Of a stretch of 64,000 nt of DNA, positions 47,532 through 57,235 are shown one piece after another. The stretch covers positions 1-64,000 of the forward strand of contig JAFGHX010000369.1 of assembly GCA_016929905.1 (NCBI GenBank). The letters are read 5' to 3'. The notes below the pieces were generated by a model. It did no database searches, had not been told where the DNA came from, and worked only from the letters and a program-made list of their open reading frames with translations. Position numbers and translations under genes: made by a program. Position 1 is the stretch's first letter, and each line of letters opens with the position of its first letter. This DNA is from Kiritimatiellia bacterium (GTDB taxonomy: Bacteria; Verrucomicrobiota; Kiritimatiellia; JAFGHX01).

Positions 47532-48368
47532 ATGATCAAGCTGACCCTGTTCATCACGACGCCCGACGTTCCACACCTGGAAGAGTGCGGCATGCCGCAA
47601 GGCGATCTGGAAGAAAGCGTCAAGTTCGCCAAGGCGCTGGGTTACGACGGCGTGGAAGTGCTGATGGGCGATCCGTTCGCGTTCGATGCCGCCGGTTTCC
47701 GCAAGATCCTCGACAGGCACGGCATGACGATCTCGGCCATCAACTCCGGCGGGATCAACTACATGTACAAGGAAAGCCTGGTTCACGCCGACGCGAAGAA
47801 GGCGGCCCGCGCCCTGGCCAAGCTGAAGAAGGACATCGAGCATTGCGCGGCGCTCGGGTGCCTGCAGCAGGCGGGCGTCTCGCGCGGGTTCGCGATCGAA
47901 GGCATGCCCATCCACCGCTTCTACGACACGCTCGCCGGCGTGCTGCGCAAAGCCGCCGATCATGCGAAGAAGCACGGCGTGAAGATGGCGGTGGAATACA
48001 CGAACCGGTTCGAGATCAATACGCTGAACAACCTGGAGGAGGCGCTCGCCCTGATCAGGCGCATCCGGCGACCCAATGTCGGCCTGCTGCTCGACACGTA
48101 TCATTCCTTCCTCGAGGACCCGGACGTGTACAAGGCTCTGGAGAAGGCCGGTCGGAGGCTGTGGTACGTCCACCTGCACGACAGCGATCGCGGGCCCGCG
48201 GCCGCCAGCAAAGGCGAACTGGATTTCGAGAAGATCGTCCGGGTCCTCAAGAAGATCGGCTACAAAGGCTGCCTGGCCGACGGGTTGGTCACCACCTGGC
48301 TGCCCGAGAAGCAGATCCGGAAATCCACGGCAGCCCTGAAGCGGCTGTTGAGGAAGCACGGGCTGTAG
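47532..48368 (+). CDS. Sugar phosphate isomerase/epimerase (xylose-isomerase-like TIM barrel)
   Basis: GYDGVEVLMGDPFAFD, KKHGVKMAVEYTNRFE, NVGLLLDTYHSFLED, WYVHLHDSDRG. Confidence 0.85.
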   Translation: MIKLTLFITTPDVPHLEECGMPQGDLEESVKFAKALGYDGVEVLMGDPFAFDAAGFRKILDRHGMTISAINSGGINYMYKESLVHADAKKAARALAKLKKDIEHCAALGCLQQAGVSRGFAIEGMPIHRFYDTLAGVLRKAADHAKKHGVKMAVEYTNRFEINTLNNLEEALALIRRIRRPNVGLLLDTYHSFLEDPDVYKALEKAGRRLWYVHLHDSDRGPAAASKGELDFEKIVRVLKKIGYKGCLADGLVTTWLPEKQIRKSTAALKRLLRKHGL

Positions 48369-48433
48369 GGCGCGGCCACGCGCAGCGCGTATGGCCGGTT
48401 GTCTGACGACGCAATGGACAGCGGAGAAGAACG

Positions 48434-49507
48434 ATGCCGAAAGAAGCACCCAAACGCATGCTGCAGACGGTCACCGGTCCCCTCGATCCCGATGCGCTGG
48501 GGATCACCCTGGTGCACGAGCACATTCTGAATGACGGCTCGGTGTTCTTCGAGGAGCCGGCAGCGGCGAGCGACCGCTACTGGGCGCATCAGCCTCTCAG
48601 CCTGCAGTCTCTTCATTGGGTACGGTACCATCCCTGCTCGAACCTCGACAACTGCGGGCTGAGGGACGAGGCTTTGATGCGGACGGAGGTGGACCGGTTC
48701 AAGGCGGCCGGCGGCGGCGTGCTGGTGGAGGTGAGCACCATCGGGCTCGGTCGCGACCCGCAGGGGGTCGCCCGCATCTCTCGCGCGACCGGCGTGCCGG
48801 TCGTCATGGGGACGGGCACCTACATCGACGCCTCGCTCCCCGATTGGGTACGCAGCCTCTCGGAGGATGCGCTGGCCGAGCTGTTCATCGGTGAAATCCG
48901 CGACGGAATCGCGGGCACCGGCGTGAAAGCGGGCATCATCGGCGAGATGGGCTGCTCGGCGCCGCTGACGGAAACGGAGATCAGAGCGCTGCGCGCCGCG
49001 GGGATGGCGCAGAGCGAGACCGGCGCCGCGATCGACATTCATCCTTCGCACGCGGGCGTCGATCCGGCTCTCGCACTGGAAAACGCGCGGCTCTGTCACG
49101 AGGGCGGCGCCGAATACGGCTCGATCGTCGTCGGGCACGTCGATTGCATGCGGTTCCCCGAGGCGATCATCCAGAAGCTGTTGGATACGGGGTGCGTGGT
49201 CGCCTACGACACGTTCGGCTGCTACGAGAGCTACTGGTCGCCCTACTTCGGAACGCCCCAGTATATGCCTTGCGATTACGAGCGGGCCACGGCCCTCAAG
49301 AACTGGTGCGACAAAGGATACGTCTCGCAGTTGCTCATTTCCAGTGATCATTCCTACAAGGTGCATCTGGCCGCCTTCGGCGGCTGCGGATACGATCATG
49401 TGATCCGAAACGTGATGCCGCTTCTGAAGACAGTGGGCGTGACGGACGCCCAGATTAACGCCATGCTCATAGACAACCCGCGGCGGCTACTGCCGGTTCG
49501 AGGCTGA
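48434..49507 (+). CDS. Phosphotriesterase-family (PTE-like lactonase/esterase) hydrolase
   Basis: LGITLVHEHILND, GTGTYID, IIGEMGCSAP, DIHPSHAG, IVVGHVDCM, LLISSDHSYK. Confidence 0.9.
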   Translation: MPKEAPKRMLQTVTGPLDPDALGITLVHEHILNDGSVFFEEPAAASDRYWAHQPLSLQSLHWVRYHPCSNLDNCGLRDEALMRTEVDRFKAAGGGVLVEVSTIGLGRDPQGVARISRATGVPVVMGTGTYIDASLPDWVRSLSEDALAELFIGEIRDGIAGTGVKAGIIGEMGCSAPLTETEIRALRAAGMAQSETGAAIDIHPSHAGVDPALALENARLCHEGGAEYGSIVVGHVDCMRFPEAIIQKLLDTGCVVAYDTFGCYESYWSPYFGTPQYMPCDYERATALKNWCDKGYVSQLLISSDHSYKVHLAAFGGCGYDHVIRNVMPLLKTVGVTDAQINAMLIDNPRRLLPVRG

Positions 49508-49569
49508 CACGCGATCCCGGCAATCCCCTCGTACCGAGAGCGACGAAACCGAAAAGACAGGACAGAACA

Positions 49570-50952
49570 ATGAAAACGCTGAAAGTCAGTCCGAACGGAC
49601 ACCATCTTGTCTGGGAAGACGGCGAACCCTTCTTCCTGCTCGCCGATACGGCGTGGAGCGTGGCCTATCGCGCAACCGATGAAGAACTGGAGGAATACCT
49701 GAAAGACAGGCGCGCCAAGGGCTTCACGGCCATCCAGTTCCTGGCCATGCCCGAGATTCAGGCCAATAGGGATCCCAACGGCCAACTGCCGATGGTCGAC
49801 AACAATCCGGAAACACCGAATGAAGCCTATTTTGCGCATCTGGATTCCGTGTTGGACAGAATGGATGCGTATGGGTTCCTCCCGGTTGTCGCGGCCACCT
49901 GGGGCGAATGGGTCAGCCGTGGCAACGGCCCGCACATCTTCGACCCGCAAAACGCCCGTATCTACGGGGAATGGCTCGGCAATCGGTATCAGGACCGCAT
50001 GATCCTCTGGGTCAACGGCGGCGATGTGAGCCCGATCGGCTATGAAGAGACATGGCGGGCCCTGGGGCAGGGGCTGAAGAAGGGGTCCCGGGGTAGACAT
50101 CTGGTGACCCATCATGGGGCGGACTGTATCGGCGACGTCCAGGCCACGCGGGATCGGATGCTGATTCGCGGGAGTTCTCCCTTCTTCCACAGCGAGGACT
50201 GGTTGGACGTCAATATGTATTACTCCGGGCATTTCTGGTACGCGCCCGCCTACAGGGGAATCACCCGTGACTATCAGAAGACCCCGAGCAAGCCGACCTT
50301 CGATGGAGAGCCCAATTACGAGAACCATCCCGCCATTCCGGACGGCGCCACGGGATATCACAGCAACCGGCGGCTATGGGACGGCGTCACGCGCGCCCAT
50401 TCCCATCTGGTGCGTACACAGGCGTATTGGGCCATGCTGGCCGGCGCATGCGGCCACACCTACGGCTGCAATGAGGTGTGGGCCTGGTACGATCCGGCCA
50501 AGGCCGAGCTGCAGGTGATCGCGGAGAAATACAAGACGCATCTGCACTGGAGGCGGGCCCTGCAACTGCCCGGCGCCGCGCAGATGGGCATCCTGCGGCA
50601 CCTGTTCGAATCCAGGCCGTGGCAGAAGTTGGTGCCCGATCAATCCATGATCCGCGAGGGGCAGGGGAAGGGCATCGAGCATATCCGGGCCGCGCGGTCG
50701 GAAGACGGCAGCTTCGCGTTCGTCTATACGCCGGCCGGAAAGCCGTTCACGGTGAACCTGGAAAAACTCCAGGCCGGAATGATCAAAGCCTATTGGTACG
50801 ACCCCAGGGCCGGGACATGGTCCTACGTCAGCAATCTTGCGGATTCCGAACAGACATTCTCGCCCCCACGCAGCGGCACGATCTGGGATTGGATCCTCGT
50901 GTTGGACGATGCCGGCAAAGGTTACCCAACCGTCGATGTCGAACAGAAATAG
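49570..50952 (+). CDS. DUF4038/apiosidase-like (GH140-like) glycosidase
   Basis: GHHLVWEDGEPFFLLADTAWSVAYRATDEELEEYLKDRRAKGFTAIQF; GEPNYE; AGACGHTYGCNEVW. Confidence 0.8.
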   Translation: MKTLKVSPNGHHLVWEDGEPFFLLADTAWSVAYRATDEELEEYLKDRRAKGFTAIQFLAMPEIQANRDPNGQLPMVDNNPETPNEAYFAHLDSVLDRMDAYGFLPVVAATWGEWVSRGNGPHIFDPQNARIYGEWLGNRYQDRMILWVNGGDVSPIGYEETWRALGQGLKKGSRGRHLVTHHGADCIGDVQATRDRMLIRGSSPFFHSEDWLDVNMYYSGHFWYAPAYRGITRDYQKTPSKPTFDGEPNYENHPAIPDGATGYHSNRRLWDGVTRAHSHLVRTQAYWAMLAGACGHTYGCNEVWAWYDPAKAELQVIAEKYKTHLHWRRALQLPGAAQMGILRHLFESRPWQKLVPDQSMIREGQGKGIEHIRAARSEDGSFAFVYTPAGKPFTVNLEKLQAGMIKAYWYDPRAGTWSYVSNLADSEQTFSPPRSGTIWDWILVLDDAGKGYPTVDVEQK

Positions 50953-50965
50953 AGGAAGGACCATC

Positions 50966-51982
50966 ATGACTGACAAGAACGGCAAGCTTCGCATCGGTGT
51001 CTTCGGGACCGGGTTCTGGTCCACACTGCAGATCCCGGCCTGGTCCGACGTCGAAGGCGTGGAGGTCTGCGCCCTCTACAACCGAACGGTGTCCAAAGCC
51101 GAACAGGCGGCGGCCCGCTTCGGCGTGAACGCCGTGTACGGCGATCCGGAAGCGCTCCTTCAGAACGAGAAACCGGACATCATGGACATCATCGTGGAGG
51201 CGCCCGCGCACGAATGGTTGGTGAGTCTGGGTGCGAAATACAAAGTGCCCGTCATTTGCCAGAAGCCCATGGCGCATGACTGGAAGACGTGCGAGAAGAT
51301 GGTAGAAGGCTGCCGACAGGCGGGCGTGCCGCTGCTGATCCACGAGAACTACCGGTGGCAGGCTCCCACTCGCCGGCTCAAAGAAGCGCTGGACGAGGGG
51401 CATGTCGGCGAGGTGTTCCGCGCCGACATCCAGCTCTCCACCGGCGGCGCCGAGGCCTTTGCCAAACAGCCCTACCTGATGAGCATCAAGCACGCCTCGC
51501 TCTTCGACATGGGATGCCACATCGTCGATGTGGCGCGGTTCCTGTTCGGCGACCCGAGCAGCGTGTACTGCCAGTCCGTGACGAGCATCGACGGCATGGC
51601 GGGCGACGACACGTTCAACCTGGTCCTGCGGCAAGGGCGGGTGATCTGCACGTGTGAAGTGGCCACCCACACCCCGTTCAAGGCCTTCGTCGAAGGCCGT
51701 AACGGAACCGTGCGGCTCGACAACGACGACCAACTCACGATCCGCACGAAACACGAAACCGTCACGCGCGACTGCCGGTTTGCCCGCGAGTTCGCGTGGC
51801 TCCCGCCGGAGATGCAGGGGCTGGGTTGCGCCGAAAGCATTGTCGCCTGCCACCGCCACATGATTGCCTCGCTCAAGGGCGAGACGGCCTGTGAGACCTC
51901 GGCCGAAGAGACCCTGAAAACCATGCGGGCGGTCTTCGGCGCCATCGAATCGACGGAAACCGGGCGGGCGGTGGCGCTGTAG
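50966..51982 (+). CDS. Gfo/Idh/MocA family oxidoreductase
   Basis: RIGVFGTGFWSTLQIPAW; VPVICQKPMAHDWKTCEKMVEGCRQAGVPLLIHENYRW. Confidence 0.9.
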   Translation: MTDKNGKLRIGVFGTGFWSTLQIPAWSDVEGVEVCALYNRTVSKAEQAAARFGVNAVYGDPEALLQNEKPDIMDIIVEAPAHEWLVSLGAKYKVPVICQKPMAHDWKTCEKMVEGCRQAGVPLLIHENYRWQAPTRRLKEALDEGHVGEVFRADIQLSTGGAEAFAKQPYLMSIKHASLFDMGCHIVDVARFLFGDPSSVYCQSVTSIDGMAGDDTFNLVLRQGRVICTCEVATHTPFKAFVEGRNGTVRLDNDDQLTIRTKHETVTRDCRFAREFAWLPPEMQGLGCAESIVACHRHMIASLKGETACETSAEETLKTMRAVFGAIESTETGRAVAL

Positions 51983-52072
51983 CCTGAGCGCTCGTGGCAA
52001 AATCCGCCGAGAACGTGGTTGCCTTGGATTCGGTGATTCGCTCTTGTGCGTTGTGAAGACGGGAGACTTCAC

Positions 52073-53332
52073 ATGATCGAGCTGCCCTACGGCAACGCGC
52101 GCATGCGAATTGCCGTGCCCGAACACAATCTCGCCTGGGTCCACGGCCCGCAACGGGTACCGGGGCTGCCCGACGTGCCCGCTGCCGTCGCGCGGGCGTT
52201 GCGCTCGCCGATCGGGGCGCCGTCCCTGGCGGACCTCGTTCGAAAGCACGGCAAGAAGACCGTCATCCTGGTCGACGACGGCACACGCCCCACGCCGCAA
52301 CACGAGATCCTTCCGGCAGTCCTCAACGAGTTGAACGCGGCCGGCGTGGGCGACGGGGACATCTCGGTGCTTATCGGCCTCGGCACGCATCGTCCCATGG
52401 CCCGCGGGGAATGCATCGAGAAATACGGCAGGCAGGTCTGTGAACGAGTCAGGATCGAGAACCTTTCGCAGGATCCGAAGGATTTCGAGGATCTGGGCAG
52501 AACCCCGTCGGGAATCCCGGTCCAGATCAGCAAGCCGTACCTGCGTTGCCCCTTGAGCATTGCGGTCGGCAACATCGTGCCGCACATGTACGCCGGATGG
52601 GCCGGCGGCGCGAAGATGATCCAGCCCGGCGTCTCCTCGGCGCTGACAACCGCCCGCACGCATCTGATGGCAGGGCCGAACGTCCACCGCATCCTCGGCC
52701 GGGTCGAGAATCCGGTTCGGAGAGAAATGGAACAGATTGCAGTCCAATCCGGCCTGAAATTCATCCTGAATGTGGTCTTGAACCACGAGAGCCGGGTAGT
52801 CGCGGCGGTGGCGGGACACCCGATCGAGGCTCATCGGCGCGGCGTGCAGATCGCGCGGCCCATCTATGCCATTGACCCGGCTGAGACCCCGGATATCGTC
52901 ATCGCCGGCTCCCATCCCGCCGATCGCGACCTGTGGCAGGGCATCAAGCCCTTGAACAGCTGCGGCCTGTTCGTCAGAGAAGGCGGCACGCTCATTCTCT
53001 GCATACCGGCGCCCGAGGGGATTGCGCCGGACCATCCGGAATTCGTCTCGTTCGGCAGGGCCACCGCCGAGCAGGTGCTCGCCCTGCTGCAACGCGGCGA
53101 GGCAACCGACGAAGTGGCCGTTGCAACCTACCTGGCCATGGAACGTACCCGACGAGCACTCGACATCGTGCTCGTGTCGGGCGGGATCCGCGATGCGGAC
53201 GCCAGAAAGATCGGCCTGCGCGCCACGGCCGACTTCCCCTCGGCCCTCTCACTTGCCATGTCGCGGCACGGGAACGACTGTCGCATCGGGGTCATGACCG
53301 AAGGCGCGGATGTGTTCTGCCCCTCGCGGTAG
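52073..53332 (+). CDS. LarA-like nickel-dependent lactate racemase/2-hydroxyacid epimerase family protein
   Basis: TVILVDDGTRPTPQHEILPAVLNELNAAGVGDGDISVLIGLGTHRP, GNIVPHMYAGWAGGAKMIQPGVSS, PADRDLWQGIKPLNSC: LarA-family motifs. Confidence 0.85.
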   Translation: MIELPYGNARMRIAVPEHNLAWVHGPQRVPGLPDVPAAVARALRSPIGAPSLADLVRKHGKKTVILVDDGTRPTPQHEILPAVLNELNAAGVGDGDISVLIGLGTHRPMARGECIEKYGRQVCERVRIENLSQDPKDFEDLGRTPSGIPVQISKPYLRCPLSIAVGNIVPHMYAGWAGGAKMIQPGVSSALTTARTHLMAGPNVHRILGRVENPVRREMEQIAVQSGLKFILNVVLNHESRVVAAVAGHPIEAHRRGVQIARPIYAIDPAETPDIVIAGSHPADRDLWQGIKPLNSCGLFVREGGTLILCIPAPEGIAPDHPEFVSFGRATAEQVLALLQRGEATDEVAVATYLAMERTRRALDIVLVSGGIRDADARKIGLRATADFPSALSLAMSRHGNDCRIGVMTEGADVFCPSR

Positions 53333-53488
53333 GGCCTTCGCGCACGGCGAGCCCGGCAATGACGTCGTCGTCCGTCAACCGCTGTCCGGCTTGGTCTACC
53401 TTGGCCCCGAGGAGGGACTCGACCCGGCGCTCGTTCATGTCGATGAGCACCAGCGCCTCGCGCCACCCGGCGCCTTCGAGCGACTGGC

Positions 53489-53749
53489 TCAGTGCGCGTT
53501 GGCGCGCCGGACCGTCTTGCGGCGGTGGGCGGCCAGGATCTCGTCGCCATCAACGTTCTCATTCTGGAAGAATCGATAGGCCGCTTTGGTCTCAGCCCAA
53601 TCGATGCATGCCTGGTTGATGGGGCTTTCTGGGGAGTCTGAGAACCGGTCACAGAGCGTGATCAACCTGGCGTCGAGTCTCTTGTCTCCGAGGTCGACGT
53701 CCGCAAACTCTTCAGCCGTCCAGCCCGCGTCGCTCGCCTTCCCCATCAT
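53489..53749 (-). pseudogene. Truncated IS4/Tn5-like transposase, N-terminal DNA-binding domain only
   Basis: AEEFADVDLGDKRLDARLITLCDRFSDSPESPINQACIDWAETKAAYRFFQNENVDGDEILAAHRRKTVRR, then stop; no catalytic DDE region. Confidence 0.75.
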
Positions 53750-53889
53750 GTGCCTCCTCTTTCGGGTTGACTCAATCCGGGCTCGTTGCATCTGTCCGAG
53801 AAAATCATTCCGGATGGCGTACCGCCTGACCTACAAGGATCGACAACCGAAGACTCGAACCGTGTACGTGCGCCCGGATCAACTACAAA

Positions 53890-54111
53890 GGATATCGGTT
53901 CTTCTTCTATTCGAACGAAGGCGAACCGCGTGAGCCGCTGCACATCCACGTGCGGAAGGCGGAGGCGGTGGCCAAGTTCTGGCTGGAACCGGTGCCTGCC
54001 GTGGCCGAATCCTACGGGATGTCGGCGCACGAGTTGCGCGAATGGCTGGATGTGGCCATCCAACATAGAGACGAGATCGCGAGGTGCTGGGATGAATACT
54101 TTGGTGGTTGA
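53890..54111 (+). pseudogene. 5'-truncated DUF4160-like gene
   Basis: Open frame GYRFFFYSNEGEPREPLHIHVRKAEAVAKFWLEPVPAVAESYGMSAHELREWLDVAIQHRDEIARCWDEYFGG* without its own N-terminus. Confidence 0.65.
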
Positions 54112-54155
54112 ACCTCTGGCGAAGAGTCTTCGTTTCGACGCCGACAACCGCATCA
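54092..54155 (+). pseudogene. 5' fragment of a DUF2442-like gene (MNTLVVEPLAKSLRFDADN...)
   Basis: Starts inside the DUF4160-like frame as in the usual DUF4160-DUF2442 pair; similarity ends just before the 54162 hairpin. Confidence 0.45.
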
Positions 54156-54161
54156 ACCACG

Positions 54162-54199
54162 ACAGTGAGAAGGCGCCGGCAACGGCGCCTTTTCACTGT
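54162..54199. terminator. Strong bidirectional hairpin terminator candidate
   Basis: 17-bp stem with one G-T pair around a GCAA tetraloop: ACAGTGAGAAGGCGCCG-GCAA-CGGCGCCTTTTCACTGT. Confidence 0.75.
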
Positions 54200-54315
54200 A
54201 GGTCGTCACATATTCGTGAGCGGGTTGGTGACGGATTCGAGGTTGCCGGCGGAATCGTCCGACCGGTCCGAGCTGTCAGACTGGGGCAACACGCGCAGCG
54301 GCAACCCGTCCCGGC

Positions 54316-55635
54316 CTATCGGCGCGAAGCGCCGGGCGCGCGATTTCCCGCGGCGACTTCGTACGCACCGATGTCGTACGCGGCGCCGGCGGGACGTGCG
54401 ACCCCGTCGAAATCCGCGGGAACCATCTTGCTCAGGTCCGTTCCCGCGTCGATGGCCGCGGAACTCGCGCGCAGATGATAGTCATCGCCGTCAGCGTCGA
54501 CGAACAAGGGGTCCGACGTGAGATTGGGCGTGTCGGCTGCTGCCGTGTCCTTGGTCAGGGCCAGATTCTGGCCCTGTCCGAACGCGATGTTGTTGACAAC
54601 CGTGTTGCCCGATCCCTGCGAGACTTCGATCCCTCGGCGCCCGTTGCCCACGACGGTATTGTTGACCACCTTGTTGTAGTGCCCCTTCACCGAAATGCCG
54701 CAGCCGTCGTTCCCGAACACGACGTTGTTGCGCACGATGTTGTTGTCGCCGCCCCACATCAGGATGCCGGCCCCGCCCTTCTTCACGCGGCGGGACGAGT
54801 TGTGCCAATAGGCCTTTCCGTTCCCCCATATCCGATTGCCTTCCACAAGGCTGTCGTCCACGGCGCACGTGTTGTAGCAATGCAGCCCGTACCCGGTGCA
54901 GTCGTGGACCACGTTGCCGCGGAATACCCAGCGGTTTCCGCCGGCGTACCAGCCATAGCCGGAAAGGGGCCCGCCGATATCGTAGACGTGGTTGCCGATG
55001 AACTGAATGTCGTCGCCGGTGCCGGCGAATGCGCCGTCGGGAACATGATGCACGGCCAGATTCCGGAAGATCATGTGGTGGTGCCGTTCGCCCGAACGGG
55101 GAGGATTCAACTTCATCGCGTTGAGACGCACGCGCTTGTCCTTGATGTACTTGCGTTTGAAGATCTCGATGTGCTCCGCCTTCGTGAGGTCCAGCTTGCG
55201 CGCTTCGTCGAAGACGGGATCGGTGTAGGTGATCGCGAACCCGTCGAAGACGAGATAGCAGGAATAGCCGCCGACAATATGCAGAATCCGGCCGTCGACG
55301 CTGCCGAGACAGCCGTCCACGACGACCTGCTCGCCGGGGTAGTTCTTGTAGGTGATCCACGCGTCCGGCCGGCCGTGCTTGTTCTTGACTTGAAAGCCGC
55401 CGTACCGGCCCTCACGAATGAGTACGGTGTCACCGGCCGCCGACACGTCAACGGCCTTTTGAATTGTCTTGAACGGTTGGGCGATTGTGCCGGGGTTGGA
55501 ATCGTCCCCCCGTGTCGAAACGTAGTACTGCCGCCCGCCCGTCACGTTCCCCTCGGCGGCGCGTGTATCCGCCGCCGGCCCCGCCAGGCAGACAAGCAAC
55601 GACATGGCAACGCCTGTCAGCATCTTCGCGCACAT
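54316..55635 (-). CDS. Secreted right-handed parallel beta-helix protein (choice-of-anchor-Q-like C-terminus)
   Basis: YYVSTRGDDSNPGTIAQPFKTIQKAVDVSAAGDTVLIREG; NNIVRNNVVFGNDGCGISVKG; C-term DIGAYE. Confidence 0.8.
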   Translation of the reverse strand: MCAKMLTGVAMSLLVCLAGPAADTRAAEGNVTGGRQYYVSTRGDDSNPGTIAQPFKTIQKAVDVSAAGDTVLIREGRYGGFQVKNKHGRPDAWITYKNYPGEQVVVDGCLGSVDGRILHIVGGYSCYLVFDGFAITYTDPVFDEARKLDLTKAEHIEIFKRKYIKDKRVRLNAMKLNPPRSGERHHHMIFRNLAVHHVPDGAFAGTGDDIQFIGNHVYDIGGPLSGYGWYAGGNRWVFRGNVVHDCTGYGLHCYNTCAVDDSLVEGNRIWGNGKAYWHNSSRRVKKGGAGILMWGGDNNIVRNNVVFGNDGCGISVKGHYNKVVNNTVVGNGRRGIEVSQGSGNTVVNNIAFGQGQNLALTKDTAAADTPNLTSDPLFVDADGDDYHLRASSAAIDAGTDLSKMVPADFDGVARPAGAAYDIGAYEVAAGNRAPGASRR

Positions 55636-55744
55636 GGTTTCGCCCTCCTCCGTTGGCTCCTGTCGATCGCCGCATGGGCGCAGGGGGTTGGAGCCGGGCA
55701 GCTCCCGCACGCCCATCCTTCCATATCTTCCATCCTTCCAATCC

Positions 55745-57217
55745 CTATCGGGCGGCCTTGAACTCGTACGCCCCGACGTCGGGCGCCTTGCCCTGCGGGC
55801 GGGCGACCCCGTCCTTGTCGGCGTTGATTTCCGCCAGTACGACGGCGGCGTCCCGCGCCGGACTGCCCGGCTGCAGGTGGGCGTCCGCGGCGCCGACCAG
55901 CCGCGGATCCGCGTAGAGCGAGTTCTGCTCTCCGCCGTTCGCCTTCCGGTAGGCCCCGAAGTCCGCATATTTGGCGCCGGCCAGCCGCCATTGCGGCGTT
56001 CCGGCGCGCCTGAAGTAGATATTGTGGTCCAGCGTTTGCGGGGTCGCGCCGGCGGGGCCGTCGAGAAAGAACTGGCCCGAATCGACGAAGATATTGTTCT
56101 GGATCACGTTGCCGGTGCTCTTCGGGCCGAAGCTGACGCCGGTCGCGCTGTCGACGAACGTGTTGTTGAAGATGCGATTGTCGGCCTTCTTGAGGCTGAT
56201 GCCGGGCCGTTTGCCCTCGCCGTAAAAGACATTGTTGTACACGATGTTGCCGGCGCGCGCCCAAAGCAGCAGGTCCGCCATGTATCGCTCGCGCTTCGGG
56301 TCCGTCGCCGCCCGGGGGCTACGGAAGATGTTCCCGTAGAACCGGCCGCCGGGCACATCGTCGTCGGGTTTCCCGTATTGGTGGATGCCGCAGCCGGCGA
56401 TGTCCTCGAACACGCTGTGGCGTACGGTCAGGCCGGGCCCGCTCCCGTAGATGCCGTGCTGGTATTTCGTCGAGCCGATCTTCTGGAAGAGGCAATGCTC
56501 GACGAGACAGTCCGCGGGCGTCGGTTGGATGCCCTGGCTCGCGAGCGAGCGGAGCGTGCAGTGGCGTATCGTGATATGGCGCGTCTCGGCCTGGCCCTTG
56601 AACCCGTTCTTGCCGTATTCCAGGGTCAGACCGTCGAAGACCGTGTAATCGCAGCCGCGCAGGTTGACCACGTGATCGGGCGCGGTGCGCATGTCCGCGC
56701 CGTTCGGGTCGGACCCGTCCGCCAGCCAGACGTACAGGGTCTTACCCGATGTGAAGAAGGAGTGGGCGTACATCTTGTCCACCGACTTGATCGGGTGGGT
56801 TCTGCTGGGGTTGACCAGCGGCAGCCCGTTGCAGAAGACGCTGAGAGGCGCCTTCTTCAGATCGATGCGGTAGATGCCGTCCCGCACGCGGCTCCAGCCG
56901 GCGGCGGGCAGCACGCTGGAAGGTGTGATCCGCACTTCGCCGTCCCCGTACGCCTTGTAGGTGATGGGGTTCTCGCGGGTGCCCTTCGCCGTGACCTTCC
57001 AGGTCGGCCTCTCGGCATAGACGCCCGCCCGGATGCGCACGATGTCGCCCGGCTGCCGGTCCTGCGCCGCTCTCTTCAACGTCGCCCAGGGCTGCGCTTC
57101 GGTCCCCGGATTGCCGTCGTGGCCGCCGGGCGCGACGACATACGTCGCCGCCAGGACCCGAACGGCCTGCAAGACGATGAGCGAGACGGCCGCCCTGATC
57201 AACTCTTGCCTATGCAT
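55745..57217 (-). CDS. Secreted right-handed parallel beta-helix protein
   Basis: YVVAPGGHDGNPGTEAQPWATLKRAAQDRQPGDIVRIRAGVY; DVGAYEF C-terminus. Confidence 0.8.
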   Translation of the reverse strand: MHRQELIRAAVSLIVLQAVRVLAATYVVAPGGHDGNPGTEAQPWATLKRAAQDRQPGDIVRIRAGVYAERPTWKVTAKGTRENPITYKAYGDGEVRITPSSVLPAAGWSRVRDGIYRIDLKKAPLSVFCNGLPLVNPSRTHPIKSVDKMYAHSFFTSGKTLYVWLADGSDPNGADMRTAPDHVVNLRGCDYTVFDGLTLEYGKNGFKGQAETRHITIRHCTLRSLASQGIQPTPADCLVEHCLFQKIGSTKYQHGIYGSGPGLTVRHSVFEDIAGCGIHQYGKPDDDVPGGRFYGNIFRSPRAATDPKRERYMADLLLWARAGNIVYNNVFYGEGKRPGISLKKADNRIFNNTFVDSATGVSFGPKSTGNVIQNNIFVDSGQFFLDGPAGATPQTLDHNIYFRRAGTPQWRLAGAKYADFGAYRKANGGEQNSLYADPRLVGAADAHLQPGSPARDAAVVLAEINADKDGVARPQGKAPDVGAYEFKAAR

Positions 57218-57235
57218 CTTTCCCCCTTCTCCTTT

